Assembly: GCF_010993965.1 (NCBI RefSeq)
Contig: NZ_WIXM01000021.1
Span: forward strand, 1-62,815
Length of the DNA stretch: 62,815 nt
Origin: Gracilibacillus sp. YIM 98692
GTDB taxonomy: Bacteria > Bacillota > Bacilli > Bacillales > Amphibacillaceae
Direction: 5' to 3'
The notes under the pieces are model-generated. The model ran no database searches, was not told the DNA's origin, and saw nothing but the letters and a program-made list of their open reading frames with translations. Shown here piece by piece: positions 45,030 through 55,200 of this stretch; the first letter of the stretch is position 1, and every line of letters starts with the position of its first letter. A program made the translations under genes and the position numbers.

Positions 45030-45974
45030 ATGAATAAGGTACTAAAAAATGTGAGTACTAGAATAAATAGACAGTTTTATCGAACTTTTACTATAGATAA
45101 AAATAATAATTATAGAAACTCAGTTTTACTTGCTGGTTCGGGGCGAAGTGGGACAACTTGGGTGTCAAATATTATTAATTATGATAATGAATACAGATAT
45201 ATGTTTGAGCCATTTCATCCTGATAAAGTAGCAGAATTTAAGGATTTTGGATTCCATAAGTATATTAGAGAGAATACAAATGATGATGTATTATTAAAAC
45301 GGATGGAAAGTGTCCTTACAGGTAGTATAAAAAATAAGTGGATTGATGGACTAAATAAGAGAATTGTAAGTGATAAAAGGTTGATAAAAGTTATAAGAGG
45401 TAATCTATTTTTAAAGTATATCAGTAGGAAATTTCCAGAGATTCCAATTGTATTTTTGATGAGACATCCTTGTGCAGTGACAAATTCAAGGATTAAGCTT
45501 AATTGGAGAGATCATCTAGATGATCTCTTAAAACAAGAGGAAGTAATGAAAGATTTCTTAAATGAATTTAAAGCCTATATAGAAGGTACGCTTGAAAATG
45601 GTAGTATTTTTGAAAAACATGTAATGATGTGGTGCATAGAAAATTATATACCTTTAAAACAAATGACTTTAAATAAAGAGTTTCATGTGGTTTTCTATGA
45701 AAATTTAGCTGTAAATCCTGAAGAGGAAATGGGTAGATTATTTAAATATATTGATAAAAAATATGATCAAAAAGTATATTCAATCCTATCAACTCCCTCA
45801 GATACAGTAAGAAAAGATAGTTCAATTACGAATATTCAGAGTTGGAAAAAGAATATCAATAAAGATCAAATAAAAAAAGCAAAAGAAATATTAGAGATTT
45901 TTGATATGGATAAGATTTATACTGATGAATTCATTGGAGACTATCAACAACTAGATAAATTTATGAAATGTTAG
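45030..45974 (+). CDS. Sulfotransferase family protein
   Basis: ATG 45030 follows AAGGGGTG. This 314-aa protein has the 5'-phosphosulfate loop G36-S-G-R-S-G-T-T-W44 and a 3'-phosphate motif in IPIVFLMRHPCAVTNSRIKL, both binding PAPS. It should transfer sulfate from PAPS to a sugar hydroxyl. It is the last gene of the AT-rich EPS core, with matching base composition, so a sulfated polysaccharide is plausible. No PAPS-making genes lie in this window. Aminoglycan or lipid targets cannot be excluded. Confidence 0.85.
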   Translation: MNKVLKNVSTRINRQFYRTFTIDKNNNYRNSVLLAGSGRSGTTWVSNIINYDNEYRYMFEPFHPDKVAEFKDFGFHKYIRENTNDDVLLKRMESVLTGSIKNKWIDGLNKRIVSDKRLIKVIRGNLFLKYISRKFPEIPIVFLMRHPCAVTNSRIKLNWRDHLDDLLKQEEVMKDFLNEFKAYIEGTLENGSIFEKHVMMWCIENYIPLKQMTLNKEFHVVFYENLAVNPEEEMGRLFKYIDKKYDQKVYSILSTPSDTVRKDSSITNIQSWKKNINKDQIKKAKEILEIFDMDKIYTDEFIGDYQQLDKFMKC

Positions 45975-46029
45975 TGTACATAAAAAGTTCAAGGTCAAGT
46001 TCGTGTTGGTTAGTGAAAACCGTACCACG

Positions 46030-46375
46030 AACGAATTCTGTTTTAATCGTTTAGCTACAGCATTGTCATACGGGTTCCTTTTTCACTCAATGAACGCTCG
46101 ATGCCAAAGGTTTCTAATGCATGGTCAATAAGCTGGTTCTTAAATTCACTCCCTCTATCTGTGTGGAATAATTCAAGACGATGAAGATTGTATTTAACGG
46201 ATGCAAAGGCACCTTTAACTAACTCAGCATATGAGGTCCAGCGCTGTAGGCAATGATTTCACGGTTATATAAATCTACTAAAACGCAGATATAATGCCAT
46301 TTCTGTTGAACTCGAACATACGTCAAATCGCTTACAATCCACTTTGAGTTCTTTGTCTATAGAGGCTGGAAAATT
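46030..46375 (-). pseudogene. IS3-family transposase (orfB/rve) remnant
   Basis: Reading the minus strand gives WIVSDLTYVRVQQKWHYICV, then LYNREIIAYSAG, a frameshift, then LHRLELFHTDRGSEFKNQLI and, after another shift, YDNAVAKRLKQNSF. These are the catalytic-core segments (D...D...E region) of an IS3-type integrase. Both ends and the start are missing. It marks the edge between the AT-rich EPS core and the XRE/ComK-like pair. Confidence 0.75.
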
Positions 46376-46382
46376 AGTTTCG

Positions 46383-46435
46383 GGTGCCTGTCACTTCCCG
46401 CATTTTGTCGAATGAAGGGAAGGCGGGTTCTTTTT
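46383..46435. repeat. CCTGTCACTTCCC palindromic repeat, full copy
   Basis: GGGTGCCTGTCACTTCCCG and GAAGGGAAGGCGGGTTC are the two arms around TTTTGTCGAAT, ending in TTTTT. It can fold as a bidirectional terminator. Confidence 0.7.
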
Positions 46436-46506
46436 GGTTTCTTATGTGAAGTGTTGAGCAAGACAACGTATAATGCCATATATTAAACTTATCGACAAGG
46501 CTTCGG

Positions 46507-46989
46507 CTAGTGCATGGAACCAAATACAACAGTACACATACCGGTTCTGTCGTATTGTTTTTGGATGGTGTACGGGGATTCTGTTAAAGCTAGTTGTTGG
46601 CCACTATGGAATAGAATCATAGTTTGTGCATGTTCGTTTGATTCTGGTGATGCAGGTGTTACTTTTTTAATATTGTAAAAGAATAACCAAACACAATCAT
46701 GATCCGTAGGTGACTTAGTGGGGAAGGCATATATATAATGAATAGGATGGATGGGGATCGGTGTTTTTTGTTTAAAGTTCAAATGGTGATATACCGCCTG
46801 CTTACGACCTTCATAGGTAGACCCGCCATCTTTGCAGTTTTGTTTAATAATGTCTAATGGTGTTTGTTGAATAAGTATTTCTTGATCAAATTCGATGACT
46901 TTTGCCTGAAATTCCATCTCATAGGCTGGTAATATGGCTAACGTTTGATGGGTGATTTGATAGGAGCTTATCAATTCATACACATCCAT
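46507..46989 (-). CDS. ComK-family protein (short form)
   Basis: This 160-aa protein resembles the competence transcription factor ComK. The matches are LAILPAYEMEFQAKVIEFDQ, GSTYEGRKQAVY (ComK GSSYAGRK), KTPIPIHP, YAFPTKSP and CVWLFF. It is about 30 residues shorter than B. subtilis ComK and lacks the distal C-terminal tail. It lies ten bases downstream of an XRE-type regulator gene on the same strand. The same two-gene order recurs at 57.9-58.7 kb. Whether it activates competence or controls local genes is unknown. Confidence 0.85.
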   Translation of the reverse strand: MDVYELISSYQITHQTLAILPAYEMEFQAKVIEFDQEILIQQTPLDIIKQNCKDGGSTYEGRKQAVYHHLNFKQKTPIPIHPIHYIYAFPTKSPTDHDCVWLFFYNIKKVTPASPESNEHAQTMILFHSGQQLALTESPYTIQKQYDRTGMCTVVFGSMH

Positions 46990-46999
46990 TGTATATTTA

Positions 47000-47293
47000 T
47001 TATTTCTCTTTAGGACAGTCGTAAGATATATTTTGTCGCTTTAATTCTTCTTTATAATTTCTCCAAAACTCATCTATGGAAGCATCTAGTATATCCATTA
47101 ATTTCGCTATGGTTTGAAATTGAGGCTTAGGATAATAACCTCGCTCTAACTTTCCATAGTGTTTTTCATCCATTCCAATTTGTTTAGCAACAAATTCTTG
47201 TGTCCATTGAGAATCTTTTTCTTTTAATTGTTCACGAATTTCCCGAATACATGAACCTAAAATAATACCTTCTATAGTACGTTTTTGAGCCAA
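47000..47293 (-). CDS. XRE-family HTH regulator paired with ComK-like gene
   Basis: Start is TTG 47293 after AAAGGAG. This 97-aa protein has one Cro/C1-type helix-turn-helix (WTQEFVAKQIGMDEKHYGKL), DAS.DEFW at the end of the domain and a charged tail. It is the first gene of a two-gene unit with the ComK-like protein. It probably regulates its own promoter and perhaps the ComK-like gene; inference from arrangement. Confidence 0.88.
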   Translation of the reverse strand: MAQKRTIEGIILGSCIREIREQLKEKDSQWTQEFVAKQIGMDEKHYGKLERGYYPKPQFQTIAKLMDILDASIDEFWRNYKEELKRQNISYDCPKEK

Positions 47294-47504
47294 AAGCTTA
47301 CTCCTTTAGACTTTTGACTTCATTATCATAGAAAAGAAATGCAGTTAACACGTGGTGTACCACGCATTAGGTCGACAAATTTCGAGGGGGGTTCTAGAAC
47401 GAGCTTATGTTCATGATGAGGAATGAAAGGTTGCTCATTATTTAAGAAGGGACAATGTAATGGGAATCGGATTTGGATGTTAGTGATTGATGGTAAGGGG
47501 TACG

Positions 47505-47562
47505 GACTACTGTTGCTTCCCGGTATTTATTGAATGAGGGGGGAGGGATGGGTGCTTTTGGT
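47505..47562. repeat. CCTGTCACTTCCC-type palindrome, diverged
   Basis: ACTGTTGCTTCCCGG and GGGGGGAGGGATGGGTGC flank TTTATTGAAT. It follows the pattern of the 46.4-kb copy with several changes. Confidence 0.5.
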
Positions 47563-47709
47563 TTGGTGGATGGCACCGTTATAATTGATGTTGCTTTTTA
47601 ACAAATTATAAATTTTATGTAAATATCTAACTTAAGGTATAGTTAATAAGTGAAGTATAGGTTAATCTTAGAATAGAGATTTAATAAATGTTCGGTGGAG
47701 GGATGGCCC

Positions 47710-48876
47710 TTGAAGATAACTGTTGCTGGTACAGGTTATGTTGGTTTATCTAATGCTGTTTTATTGTCACAACATCATGAGGTTATAGCTTATGATATCT
47801 CTGAGGATAAGGTTCGTTGTGTCAATCAAAGAAAATCTCCTATTGTGGATAGTGAAATGGAAAAATATTTCACTGAAAAGACATTAAATCTCCAGGCGAC
47901 TAATGATATGGAGGAAGCATTAAGAGATGCAGAGTATGTTATTGTTTCTACTCCGACCAATTATGATCCTGATTTAAATTATTTTGATACGAGCACCGTG
48001 GAGGAAGTAATAGAGAGTGTCTTAGAGTTCAATTCCAGTGCTATCATGATCATTAAATCCACTGTTCCAGTAGGTTTCACATCAGAACTCCGAGAAAATT
48101 ATCATACGAACAATATTATCTTTTCACCGGAATTTTTACGTGAAGGACATGCTTTATATGATAACTTATACCCATCTCGAATTGTAGTAGGGGAAAGGTC
48201 AGAACGTGCAGAGGTGTTTGCAAACCTTTTAGTGGAAGGTGCTTTGAAAGAGGATATCGATGTATTATTTACAGATTCCGCAGAAGCAGAAGCTATTAAA
48301 CTATTTGCCAATACATATTTAGCCATGCGTGTTGCTTTCTTCAATGAATTAGATACATATGCAGAAGTGCGAGGGCTGAATACCAAGCAAATCATTGAAG
48401 GTGTTGGGTTAGATCCTCGAATTGGTAATCACTATAACAACCCTTCATTTGGTTATGGAGGCTATTGTTTACCAAAGGATACTAAGCAACTATTGGCTAA
48501 TTATAAGGATGTACCGAACAATATCGTGGGTGCTATTGTGGAAGCGAACAATACGAGAAAAGATCATGTAGCTGATAGTATAATTGCTGGGGAACCAAAA
48601 GTAGTTGGGATTTATCGCCTGACAATGAAAACTAATTCAGATAACTTTAGAGAATCGGCTGTTCAAGGAGTCATGAAGAGAATCAAAGCAGAAGGTATTA
48701 AAATAGTAATCTATGAACCAACATTAAAAGAAGAGAGTTTTTATAATTCTCGAGTGGTGTATAGTCTTGAAGAGTTTAAGGAAATATCTAATGTTATTGT
48801 CGCTAATCGTTTAACAGATGAGATAACAGATGTTAAGGATAAAGTATATACAAGGGATTTATTTAATAGAGATTAG
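47710..48876 (+). CDS. ugd: UDP-glucose 6-dehydrogenase
   Basis: TTG 47710 gives the usual [12 protein letters not shown] start and follows GGTGGAGGGATGG at good distance. The 388-aa enzyme oxidises UDP-glucose to UDP-glucuronate using [13 protein letters not shown] binds [11 protein letters not shown] and FSPEFLREG are conserved, and C253 in [10 protein letters not shown] is the catalytic cysteine. Length fits the short Ugd/Cap3A group. BY-kinases phosphorylate such enzymes in B. subtilis, linking it to the kinase at 26.7 kb. A palindromic terminator follows. Confidence 0.95.
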   Translation: MKITVAGTGYVGLSNAVLLSQHHEVIAYDISEDKVRCVNQRKSPIVDSEMEKYFTEKTLNLQATNDMEEALRDAEYVIVSTPTNYDPDLNYFDTSTVEEVIESVLEFNSSAIMIIKSTVPVGFTSELRENYHTNNIIFSPEFLREGHALYDNLYPSRIVVGERSERAEVFANLLVEGALKEDIDVLFTDSAEAEAIKLFANTYLAMRVAFFNELDTYAEVRGLNTKQIIEGVGLDPRIGNHYNNPSFGYGGYCLPKDTKQLLANYKDVPNNIVGAIVEANNTRKDHVADSIIAGEPKVVGIYRLTMKTNSDNFRESAVQGVMKRIKAEGIKIVIYEPTLKEESFYNSRVVYSLEEFKEISNVIVANRLTDEITDVKDKVYTRDLFNRD

Positions 48877-48880
48877 TTTT

Positions 48881-48945
48881 GCTTTGCCCATCTCTTCCTG
48901 CATTTTTTAAAATGATTAGGGAAGGGATGGGTGCTTTTTTGTTTG
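48881..48945 (+). terminator. Palindromic repeat acting as terminator after ugd
   Basis: GCCCATC.CTTCC and GGGAAGGGATGGGTGC form the stem, followed by TTTTTTG. It belongs to the CCTGTCACTTCCC repeat family in diverged form. Confidence 0.75.
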
Positions 48946-49001
48946 GTTTAGTGTATGATGGTCGAAATATTTACAAGTAAAAGACAGGGAGTAAAGGAGT
49001 C

Positions 49002-50027
49002 ATGAACTATACAATTGATAAGAATAAAGTGTATTTGGTTACAGGTGCTGCGGGTTTTATCGGGTATTATGTATCGGAGAAACTATTAAATGCTGGATGC
49101 CAGGTTATTGGGATTGATAATATCAATGATTATTATGATGTCAATCTTAAGCACAGTCGTTTAGATCTTTTAAAACCGTACGATAAGTTTACGTTTGTTC
49201 AAGGTGACATTTCCGAAAAGGCTCTGATGGAAGATGTTTTTGGACAGTACGAGCCTGATGTTGTCGTTCATTTGGCAGCTCAAGCTGGTGTACGTTATTC
49301 AATTGAGAATCCAGATGCGTATATTCAAAGCAATGTGGTTGGATTCTTTAATATTTTGGAAGCTTGCCGACATCATCCGGTTGATCATCTTATTTATGCC
49401 TCTTCCAGCTCTGTATATGGTGCGAATAAGAAAGTACCGTTCGAGGAAACAGACTTTGTGGATCATCCCGTATCGCTATATGCATCGACTAAAAAGTCGA
49501 ATGAGCTAATGGCACATACATATAGCCATTTGTATAAGATTCCAGCAACTGGGCTTCGTTTCTTTACGGTGTATGGACCGATGGGGCGACCAGGTATGGC
49601 TTACTTTGGATTTACCAACAAATATTTCAATGATGAGCCGATTAAAATTTTTAACAATGGTGACTTTGAGAATGATTTGTACCGTGATTTCACCTATATT
49701 GATGATATTGTGGAAGGCATTGAGCGCTTGATTAGTCATGCCCCGAAGGGGGAAGTACCACACAAAGTGTTTAACATTGGCAACAACAGTCCGGAGAAGC
49801 TAATGACATTTATCGGAGCACTGGAAAAAGCGTTAAGCCATGCTTTGAACCAACAAGTGGAATTTAAGAAAGAGTTTGAGCCGATTAAACCAGGTGATGT
49901 GCCGGCTACTTATGCGTCAACAGATTTGTTGTATGAAGCGGTTGGGTTTAAACCGAAGACATCGATAGAAGAAGGGTTGCAGAAGTTCGCCAATTGGTAT
50001 GTAGATTATTACAAGGTGAAAGAGTAG
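49002..50027 (+). CDS. UDP-glucuronate 4-epimerase
   Basis: This 341-aa SDR enzyme converts UDP-glucuronate to UDP-galacturonate. TGAAGFIGYYVSEKLL binds NAD, and GIDNINDYYDVNLK is the diagnostic segment of this epimerase group. SSSSVYG and YASTKK give the Ser and Tyr-Lys active site. RFFTVYGPMGRPGMA is also typical. GGAGTAAAGGAG precedes the ATG. Its substrate is the product of the dehydrogenase encoded just before it. Confidence 0.93.
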   Translation: MNYTIDKNKVYLVTGAAGFIGYYVSEKLLNAGCQVIGIDNINDYYDVNLKHSRLDLLKPYDKFTFVQGDISEKALMEDVFGQYEPDVVVHLAAQAGVRYSIENPDAYIQSNVVGFFNILEACRHHPVDHLIYASSSSVYGANKKVPFEETDFVDHPVSLYASTKKSNELMAHTYSHLYKIPATGLRFFTVYGPMGRPGMAYFGFTNKYFNDEPIKIFNNGDFENDLYRDFTYIDDIVEGIERLISHAPKGEVPHKVFNIGNNSPEKLMTFIGALEKALSHALNQQVEFKKEFEPIKPGDVPATYASTDLLYEAVGFKPKTSIEEGLQKFANWYVDYYKVKE

Positions 50028-50059
50028 CTTTTCAAATTTTTGATAAGGACGGAATAGAT

Positions 50060-51265
50060 ATGAGAGATATCGTACAAGTGTTTCATGAGTTATATCAAGA
50101 GAATAACTGTCGTGTTGTCCAATCTCCTTTAAGAATTTGTCCGCTCGGTGCTCATGTTGATCATCAAGGTGGAGTGGTGACAGGGATGGCATTAGATTCC
50201 TGTGTGGAAATGGCCTTTGCTCCATCGGATGATGGTTATATTCAGATTCAAAGCTTAGATTTTCCGGATACTGAGTATTTTCATATTGATAACGTCCCAG
50301 AAATGCTGCCAGGTTTCTGGGGTAATTATATTCGAGGGGCTGTTTTATCTTTACAGCAAGATCAAAAGCTGAAGCGAGGATTTAAAGCAGTGATCAGTGG
50401 CAAGTTGCCGATTGGTGGTTTAAGTTCTTCTGCTGCGGTAACTACTGCCTATTTGATGGCATTAAGTGATGTGAATGGATTAGAGATTGCGAAAAAAGAT
50501 CTTGTCCAGTACAGCCATTGGGTCGAAACAGATTTTATCGGATTAAAGAACGGGATTTTAGATCAATCCGCTAATATTTTGAGTGAAGATAATCATCTGT
50601 TGGTGATGGACTGTCAGACTAATGAGCATCAGTTGGTGAAAAAGTCAGATCAGATGCCGGATTTTGAAGTATTGGTTGTCTATTCTGGAGTGAGTAAAGC
50701 ATTGATTGGTACGGATTATAATAATCGTGTAGATGAATGTAAAGTAGGAGGATGGCTGCTTCAAGATCTTACTTCTCAAGAAACAACGGCATTGGAAGAT
50801 GTTCAATTACGAGATATACCGAGAGCTAGTTATCTAGAATATCGTGATCAAGTGCCAGGTCGTTTTCAAAGAAGGCTGGATCACTACTTTACAGAACAAG
50901 AACGAGTGCAACAAGGTGTGGAAGCTTGGGAGAATGGTGATATCGCACAGTTTGGCCAGTTGATGTTTGAATCAGGGGAAAGCTCGATTCATCAATATGA
51001 GTCTGGTTGTCCAGAGTTGATTACGATCTTTGAAATATTACGGGAATGCCCAGGTGTTTATGGAGCGAGATTTAGTGGTGCAGGATATCGAGGCTGTTGT
51101 ATTGGACTAGTTGATCCTAAGTTTAAGAAGGAGATACAGCAACGTATTGAAGATGTCTATCCGGTACAGCATCCCGATTATGCAGATTCTTATCGTATCA
51201 ACTTCTGTAAGACGAATGATGGTGCGGCCATTTTGGAGAATGTAAAGGAGGAATCGGAGCAATGA
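50060..51265 (+). CDS. GHMP-family sugar kinase (galactokinase/galacturonokinase-like)
   Basis: ATG 50060 follows AAGGACGGAA; upstream in-frame starts overlap the epimerase gene without a site. The 401-aa kinase shows RICPLGAHVDHQGG in place of the galactokinase GEH.DYN signature, KLPIGGLSSSAAV for ATP binding, and FSGAGYRGCC near the C-terminus. The changed sugar-binding signature and its place after a UDP-GlcA epimerase suggest a uronic acid (galacturonate or glucuronate) as substrate. It overlaps the nucleotidyltransferase gene by four bases. Confidence 0.85.
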   Translation: MRDIVQVFHELYQENNCRVVQSPLRICPLGAHVDHQGGVVTGMALDSCVEMAFAPSDDGYIQIQSLDFPDTEYFHIDNVPEMLPGFWGNYIRGAVLSLQQDQKLKRGFKAVISGKLPIGGLSSSAAVTTAYLMALSDVNGLEIAKKDLVQYSHWVETDFIGLKNGILDQSANILSEDNHLLVMDCQTNEHQLVKKSDQMPDFEVLVVYSGVSKALIGTDYNNRVDECKVGGWLLQDLTSQETTALEDVQLRDIPRASYLEYRDQVPGRFQRRLDHYFTEQERVQQGVEAWENGDIAQFGQLMFESGESSIHQYESGCPELITIFEILRECPGVYGARFSGAGYRGCCIGLVDPKFKKEIQQRIEDVYPVQHPDYADSYRINFCKTNDGAAILENVKEESEQ

Positions 51266-51990
51266 AATGTATTATTTTAGCGGCAGGCTATGCAACTCGT
51301 CTTTATCCATTAACGAAAAATACAGCCAAACCTTTACTGAAAGTAGCGGATCGTACCATTTTAGATCATATTGTCACCAAGGTAGAGAAAGTGAAAGCAA
51401 TTGATGAAATCTTTATCGTGACGAATGATAAATTTTATCAAAGTTTTGTAGACTGGTCTGAGCAGTATCAAGGAAGTAAGAGTGTGTCTGTAGTGAACGA
51501 TCATACTACTACGAATGATAATCGTTTAGGGGCTATTGCAGATATTCAGTATGTGATTGAAGAATCGGGTATGACGGATGATGTGATGGTACTTGCTGGC
51601 GATAATTTATTTGATTTCGAACTAAGTGATTTCTCGGACTTTTTTACAAAGGTTGGGGCGGATTGTATTACGGTTCATGAATTGAATGATCCGGAGGAGA
51701 TCAAGCGAACTGGTGTTGTGGAAGTGGATGATGATGGGGTTGTGACTTCTTTTGAAGAGAAGCCTGCGGAGCCGAAGTCGAATTTAGCTGTTCCGCCATT
51801 TTATATTTATCAGAAAGAGACGTTACCGATGATTAAGCGATACATAGAGGAAGGGAATAATCCGGATGCGCCGGGGCATTTTGTTCCATGGTTGATTCAG
51901 CATAAGGATGTGTATGCTTATTTGTTTGAAGGTCAGAGGTATGATATTGGGACGGTGGAGAGTTATGAGAGAGTGCAGGAGAGGTTTTAG
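51262..51990 (+). CDS. Sugar-phosphate nucleotidyltransferase
   Basis: This 242-aa enzyme has LAAGYATRLYPLTKN and KPLLKVADR (nucleotide-binding G-x-T-R and K-P), VLAGDNLFDFELSD (metal-binding D), and VVSFEEKP-type (VVTSFEEKPAEPK) motifs. It should couple a sugar-1-phosphate to an NTP. Since it is translationally coupled to the GHMP kinase, the pair looks like a salvage route: sugar to sugar-1-P to NDP-sugar. Confidence 0.88.
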   Translation: MKCIILAAGYATRLYPLTKNTAKPLLKVADRTILDHIVTKVEKVKAIDEIFIVTNDKFYQSFVDWSEQYQGSKSVSVVNDHTTTNDNRLGAIADIQYVIEESGMTDDVMVLAGDNLFDFELSDFSDFFTKVGADCITVHELNDPEEIKRTGVVEVDDDGVVTSFEEKPAEPKSNLAVPPFYIYQKETLPMIKRYIEEGNNPDAPGHFVPWLIQHKDVYAYLFEGQRYDIGTVESYERVQERF

Positions 51991-52018
51991 AAGGGGTGTT
52001 AGTCACACCTCTTTGTTT
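51990..52018 (+). terminator. Rho-independent terminator
   Basis: AGGGGTGT and ACACCTCT form the stem, followed by TTGTTTT, right after the stop codon. This closes the uronic-acid operon. Confidence 0.7.
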
Positions 52019-52243
52019 TATTTGATTTTCTTTTTACATCCTATTTTGTATTAAATATTATTCTAATAGGGGAATTTTTGTGACATTATGTGAAATAGTG
52101 AACAAAGATTTGTGGCAAATATAATTGGAGTTGAGAACCATAAATGCGTATATATGGTAGAATAATGCCGAATTATATTATAATGATAACTATTGAATTT
52201 TTAGTAGTAAATTAGAATTAGGTCTAAAGAATAGGTGACGAAT

Positions 52244-55200
52244 ATGAAAACTGTAATTGAAAAATATCAATCTATCTCTCCAACTATAGATTATTTAAAC
52301 GATCAAATTGTCTTGGCACAAGCATGGAAAAAATCACATACCTATATAAGAGGTCATAATTGGTATTTTGATATGTTAGACCTTGATAGCTCTGCTGTTA
52401 ACATCAAAGAGCTGCTTAAAGAGTGGTCTAGTGAAATTAGTAATGGATATAAGACCAATCCAATAAAAATGGTACTTGCCCCTAAATCTCAAAGGTGGGA
52501 GTTTGTTGGTAAAGATCAGTGGAAACCAGTGGTTAATGAAGAACATGATAAAAACAAGGACAACATTCAGGAATTACGTTCTCTCGCACATATATCTATT
52601 AAAGATCAAACTGTATCAACAGCAGTAATGTTATGTTTAGCAAATGCCGTAGAATCTGCTCAAGGAAAACCCGATGAAAATAACTTTTTAAAAGAACAAA
52701 AAAACGAAATGTATAGTTACGGAAATCGTTTGCAATGTAATTGGCTTGTTCATAAGAATAAGAAAAAGCAAGCTCAGTTTAGTTGGGGAAGTTCCAAATG
52801 TTATCGAAAATATTTTGAAGATTACCGCTATTTTTTAAGCAGGCCAAAAAAAGTATGTGATTATTATGCACCAACTCTTTCATCCAGTGAAGAATTGTTT
52901 GTCGTATGTTTAGATTTAAGTAAATACTTTAATAGTATTGAAATACCCGCATTAATAGATGAACTTAAGCATTTATACCAAGAATACGTAAGAGATTTTG
53001 ACTTATCGGATAATATACAAGATAACGAAGAGTTTTGGAATAAGGTGGAACAAATTTTTGATTGGGATTGGTCGGAGGAAGATAAGAAACAAGCACAAAA
53101 TGATAAAATAACTTCATTGGGATTACCACAAGGACTTGTAGCTAGTGGATTTCTAGCAAATGCATATTTAATTAGGTTTGACCGTTTAGTTGGTGAACAA
53201 ATTAAAGAGGAAGAAACAAAAAAGAATATTCAAATTCTTGATTATTGTAGGTACGTAGATGATCTTCGTTTAGTGATAAAGGTTTCTGGTAAAAAGAGAG
53301 TTGAAGATATTGAAGATGAAGTATCTGCTGTTATACAAAATTTTTTAGAGAAACATTTAACAAAAATAAACGCTAAGACGAAACAGATAGAAATAAATGA
53401 GGAAAAAACAAAAGTAATACCGTATCGCCAGTTATCTACTAATAGTAGTATTACATCTAATATGGAAGCGATTCAACATCGAATAAGTGGAACACCAGAT
53501 AAAGAGGAGCTACAACAGGTTATCACAGAGTTGACAGGTTTATTAAGGTTAGCTGATACATTGGAAGAAACAAGTGATGGCAAAAAATCTAATGATTTAG
53601 ATCTTTCACGTATTGCATTACCTGAAACAGATATTCGGGATGACACCATGAAACGTTTTAGCGCAACAAGGCTAGTAAAAACTCTACAATCACGAAAAAG
53701 CTTACTAGTACATGATAAAAAGGTAGTGGAAGATAAGATTGCTGAAACATCGATTACTGCTGAAGAGTTTCTTGATCAAGAATTTGAATCTGGGGCAAGG
53801 CGATTAATTGCAGCATGGTCTAAAGATCCATCACTCATATTACTATTACAAAATGGATTTGAATTATACCCGGATCAGAAACTACTAGGGCCTGTTTTGG
53901 AAGCATTGAGATCAAAGTTAGAAAGTCCAAGTTATGATCAGAGAAAAACAGCGGAATTCGTACTATCATATCTTTTAAGATCTGCAGCAATATATATAGG
54001 TTTTAAATCGAGAGATAATTACCCTAAATCTGTTGATATTTCTACTTTTCGTTCTGAACTTGGTTCTTTTGCAAAAAATCTAATGAATAATTATCGTGAT
54101 TTGCCTTGGTACGTAAAACAGCAATCTATCTTATATTTATTAACTAACAAAGATTATGGTTTTACAATAAGCAATGACAAAGAGTTAAAATCATATCGCT
54201 TATTGTACGATGCTGCATTGTATCATACATATAATAATAAAGTAACAGAAAGATTAACTGCTTCTTTTATTGCACAACAGCTAAATGCTAATCGAGAAAA
54301 ATATACTACTTGGTTTATTGATATGCTAGATCAAGTTAAAGATAAGACACAACAAAAATTGATAGATCTAATAAGAATGAATCGTCCTGATTTATTTCAG
54401 CAAATTTTAAGAATGAACAGAGTGAAACATAAAAAGTGGTACAAATTCGTACCAAGAGCACTTATAGACTCTCTATCATGTGAAGTTAATATGGATCATA
54501 CTTTAATTAATAACATGAAGTATTCATTTGTAAATATTATAAAAAATAAAAACAATCCATTTAAACAGGAGAATGCGTTACTATTATTAGCTACGAAGTT
54601 ATTAGATAAAGATAATATTAACTACCTTCAAGATAATAGATACAAAATTGAAAATATTAAGATAGAATGTAATGATTGGAAAAAGGTACAGAATCCAACG
54701 TATAAAGGCTTAACAGTTAAATGGAATAAGCAAATGGATGGTAAGAATGAATCATTTGAAATACCATCTTGGATCGAGGAAGAGTATGAATGGATGTATA
54801 AATTAGGAGCTATTTTAAGAGCAGCTTTTGTAGGGGAATTTGATTTCACTGCGCACACTTACCTATATAGAGGAGACATGGGAATATACAAAGGGATTAA
54901 ATCAAATTCTTATACAAGGTCTTTTTCCCTTATTAATCATGGTAAAGGAATAACAGGAGAAACTATGCCAATTACACCATGGCTTAGTGAATTTTTGTAT
55001 ACTTTATTGCAGTGGCCCGGTATTAATCAATGGGAAAAGGAAATTGAAGACTGGCATTTGGTTTCCAAACCAGAAGATTTAAACGATATCATTGAGAAGA
55101 GAATATCTCATCAGGCCAAAATGTATGGGGAAATGTCAGATCTCCCTACTTACTCAATACCAATTAGACAATATACTCTAGATGAAAGATCGAAGTTGCG

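Noticed and set aside
46507-46989. Ordinary chromosomal comK
   Set aside because: Shorter than known ComK, paired with an XRE gene and present twice in one window. An ordinary comK remains possible but is not the preferred reading.
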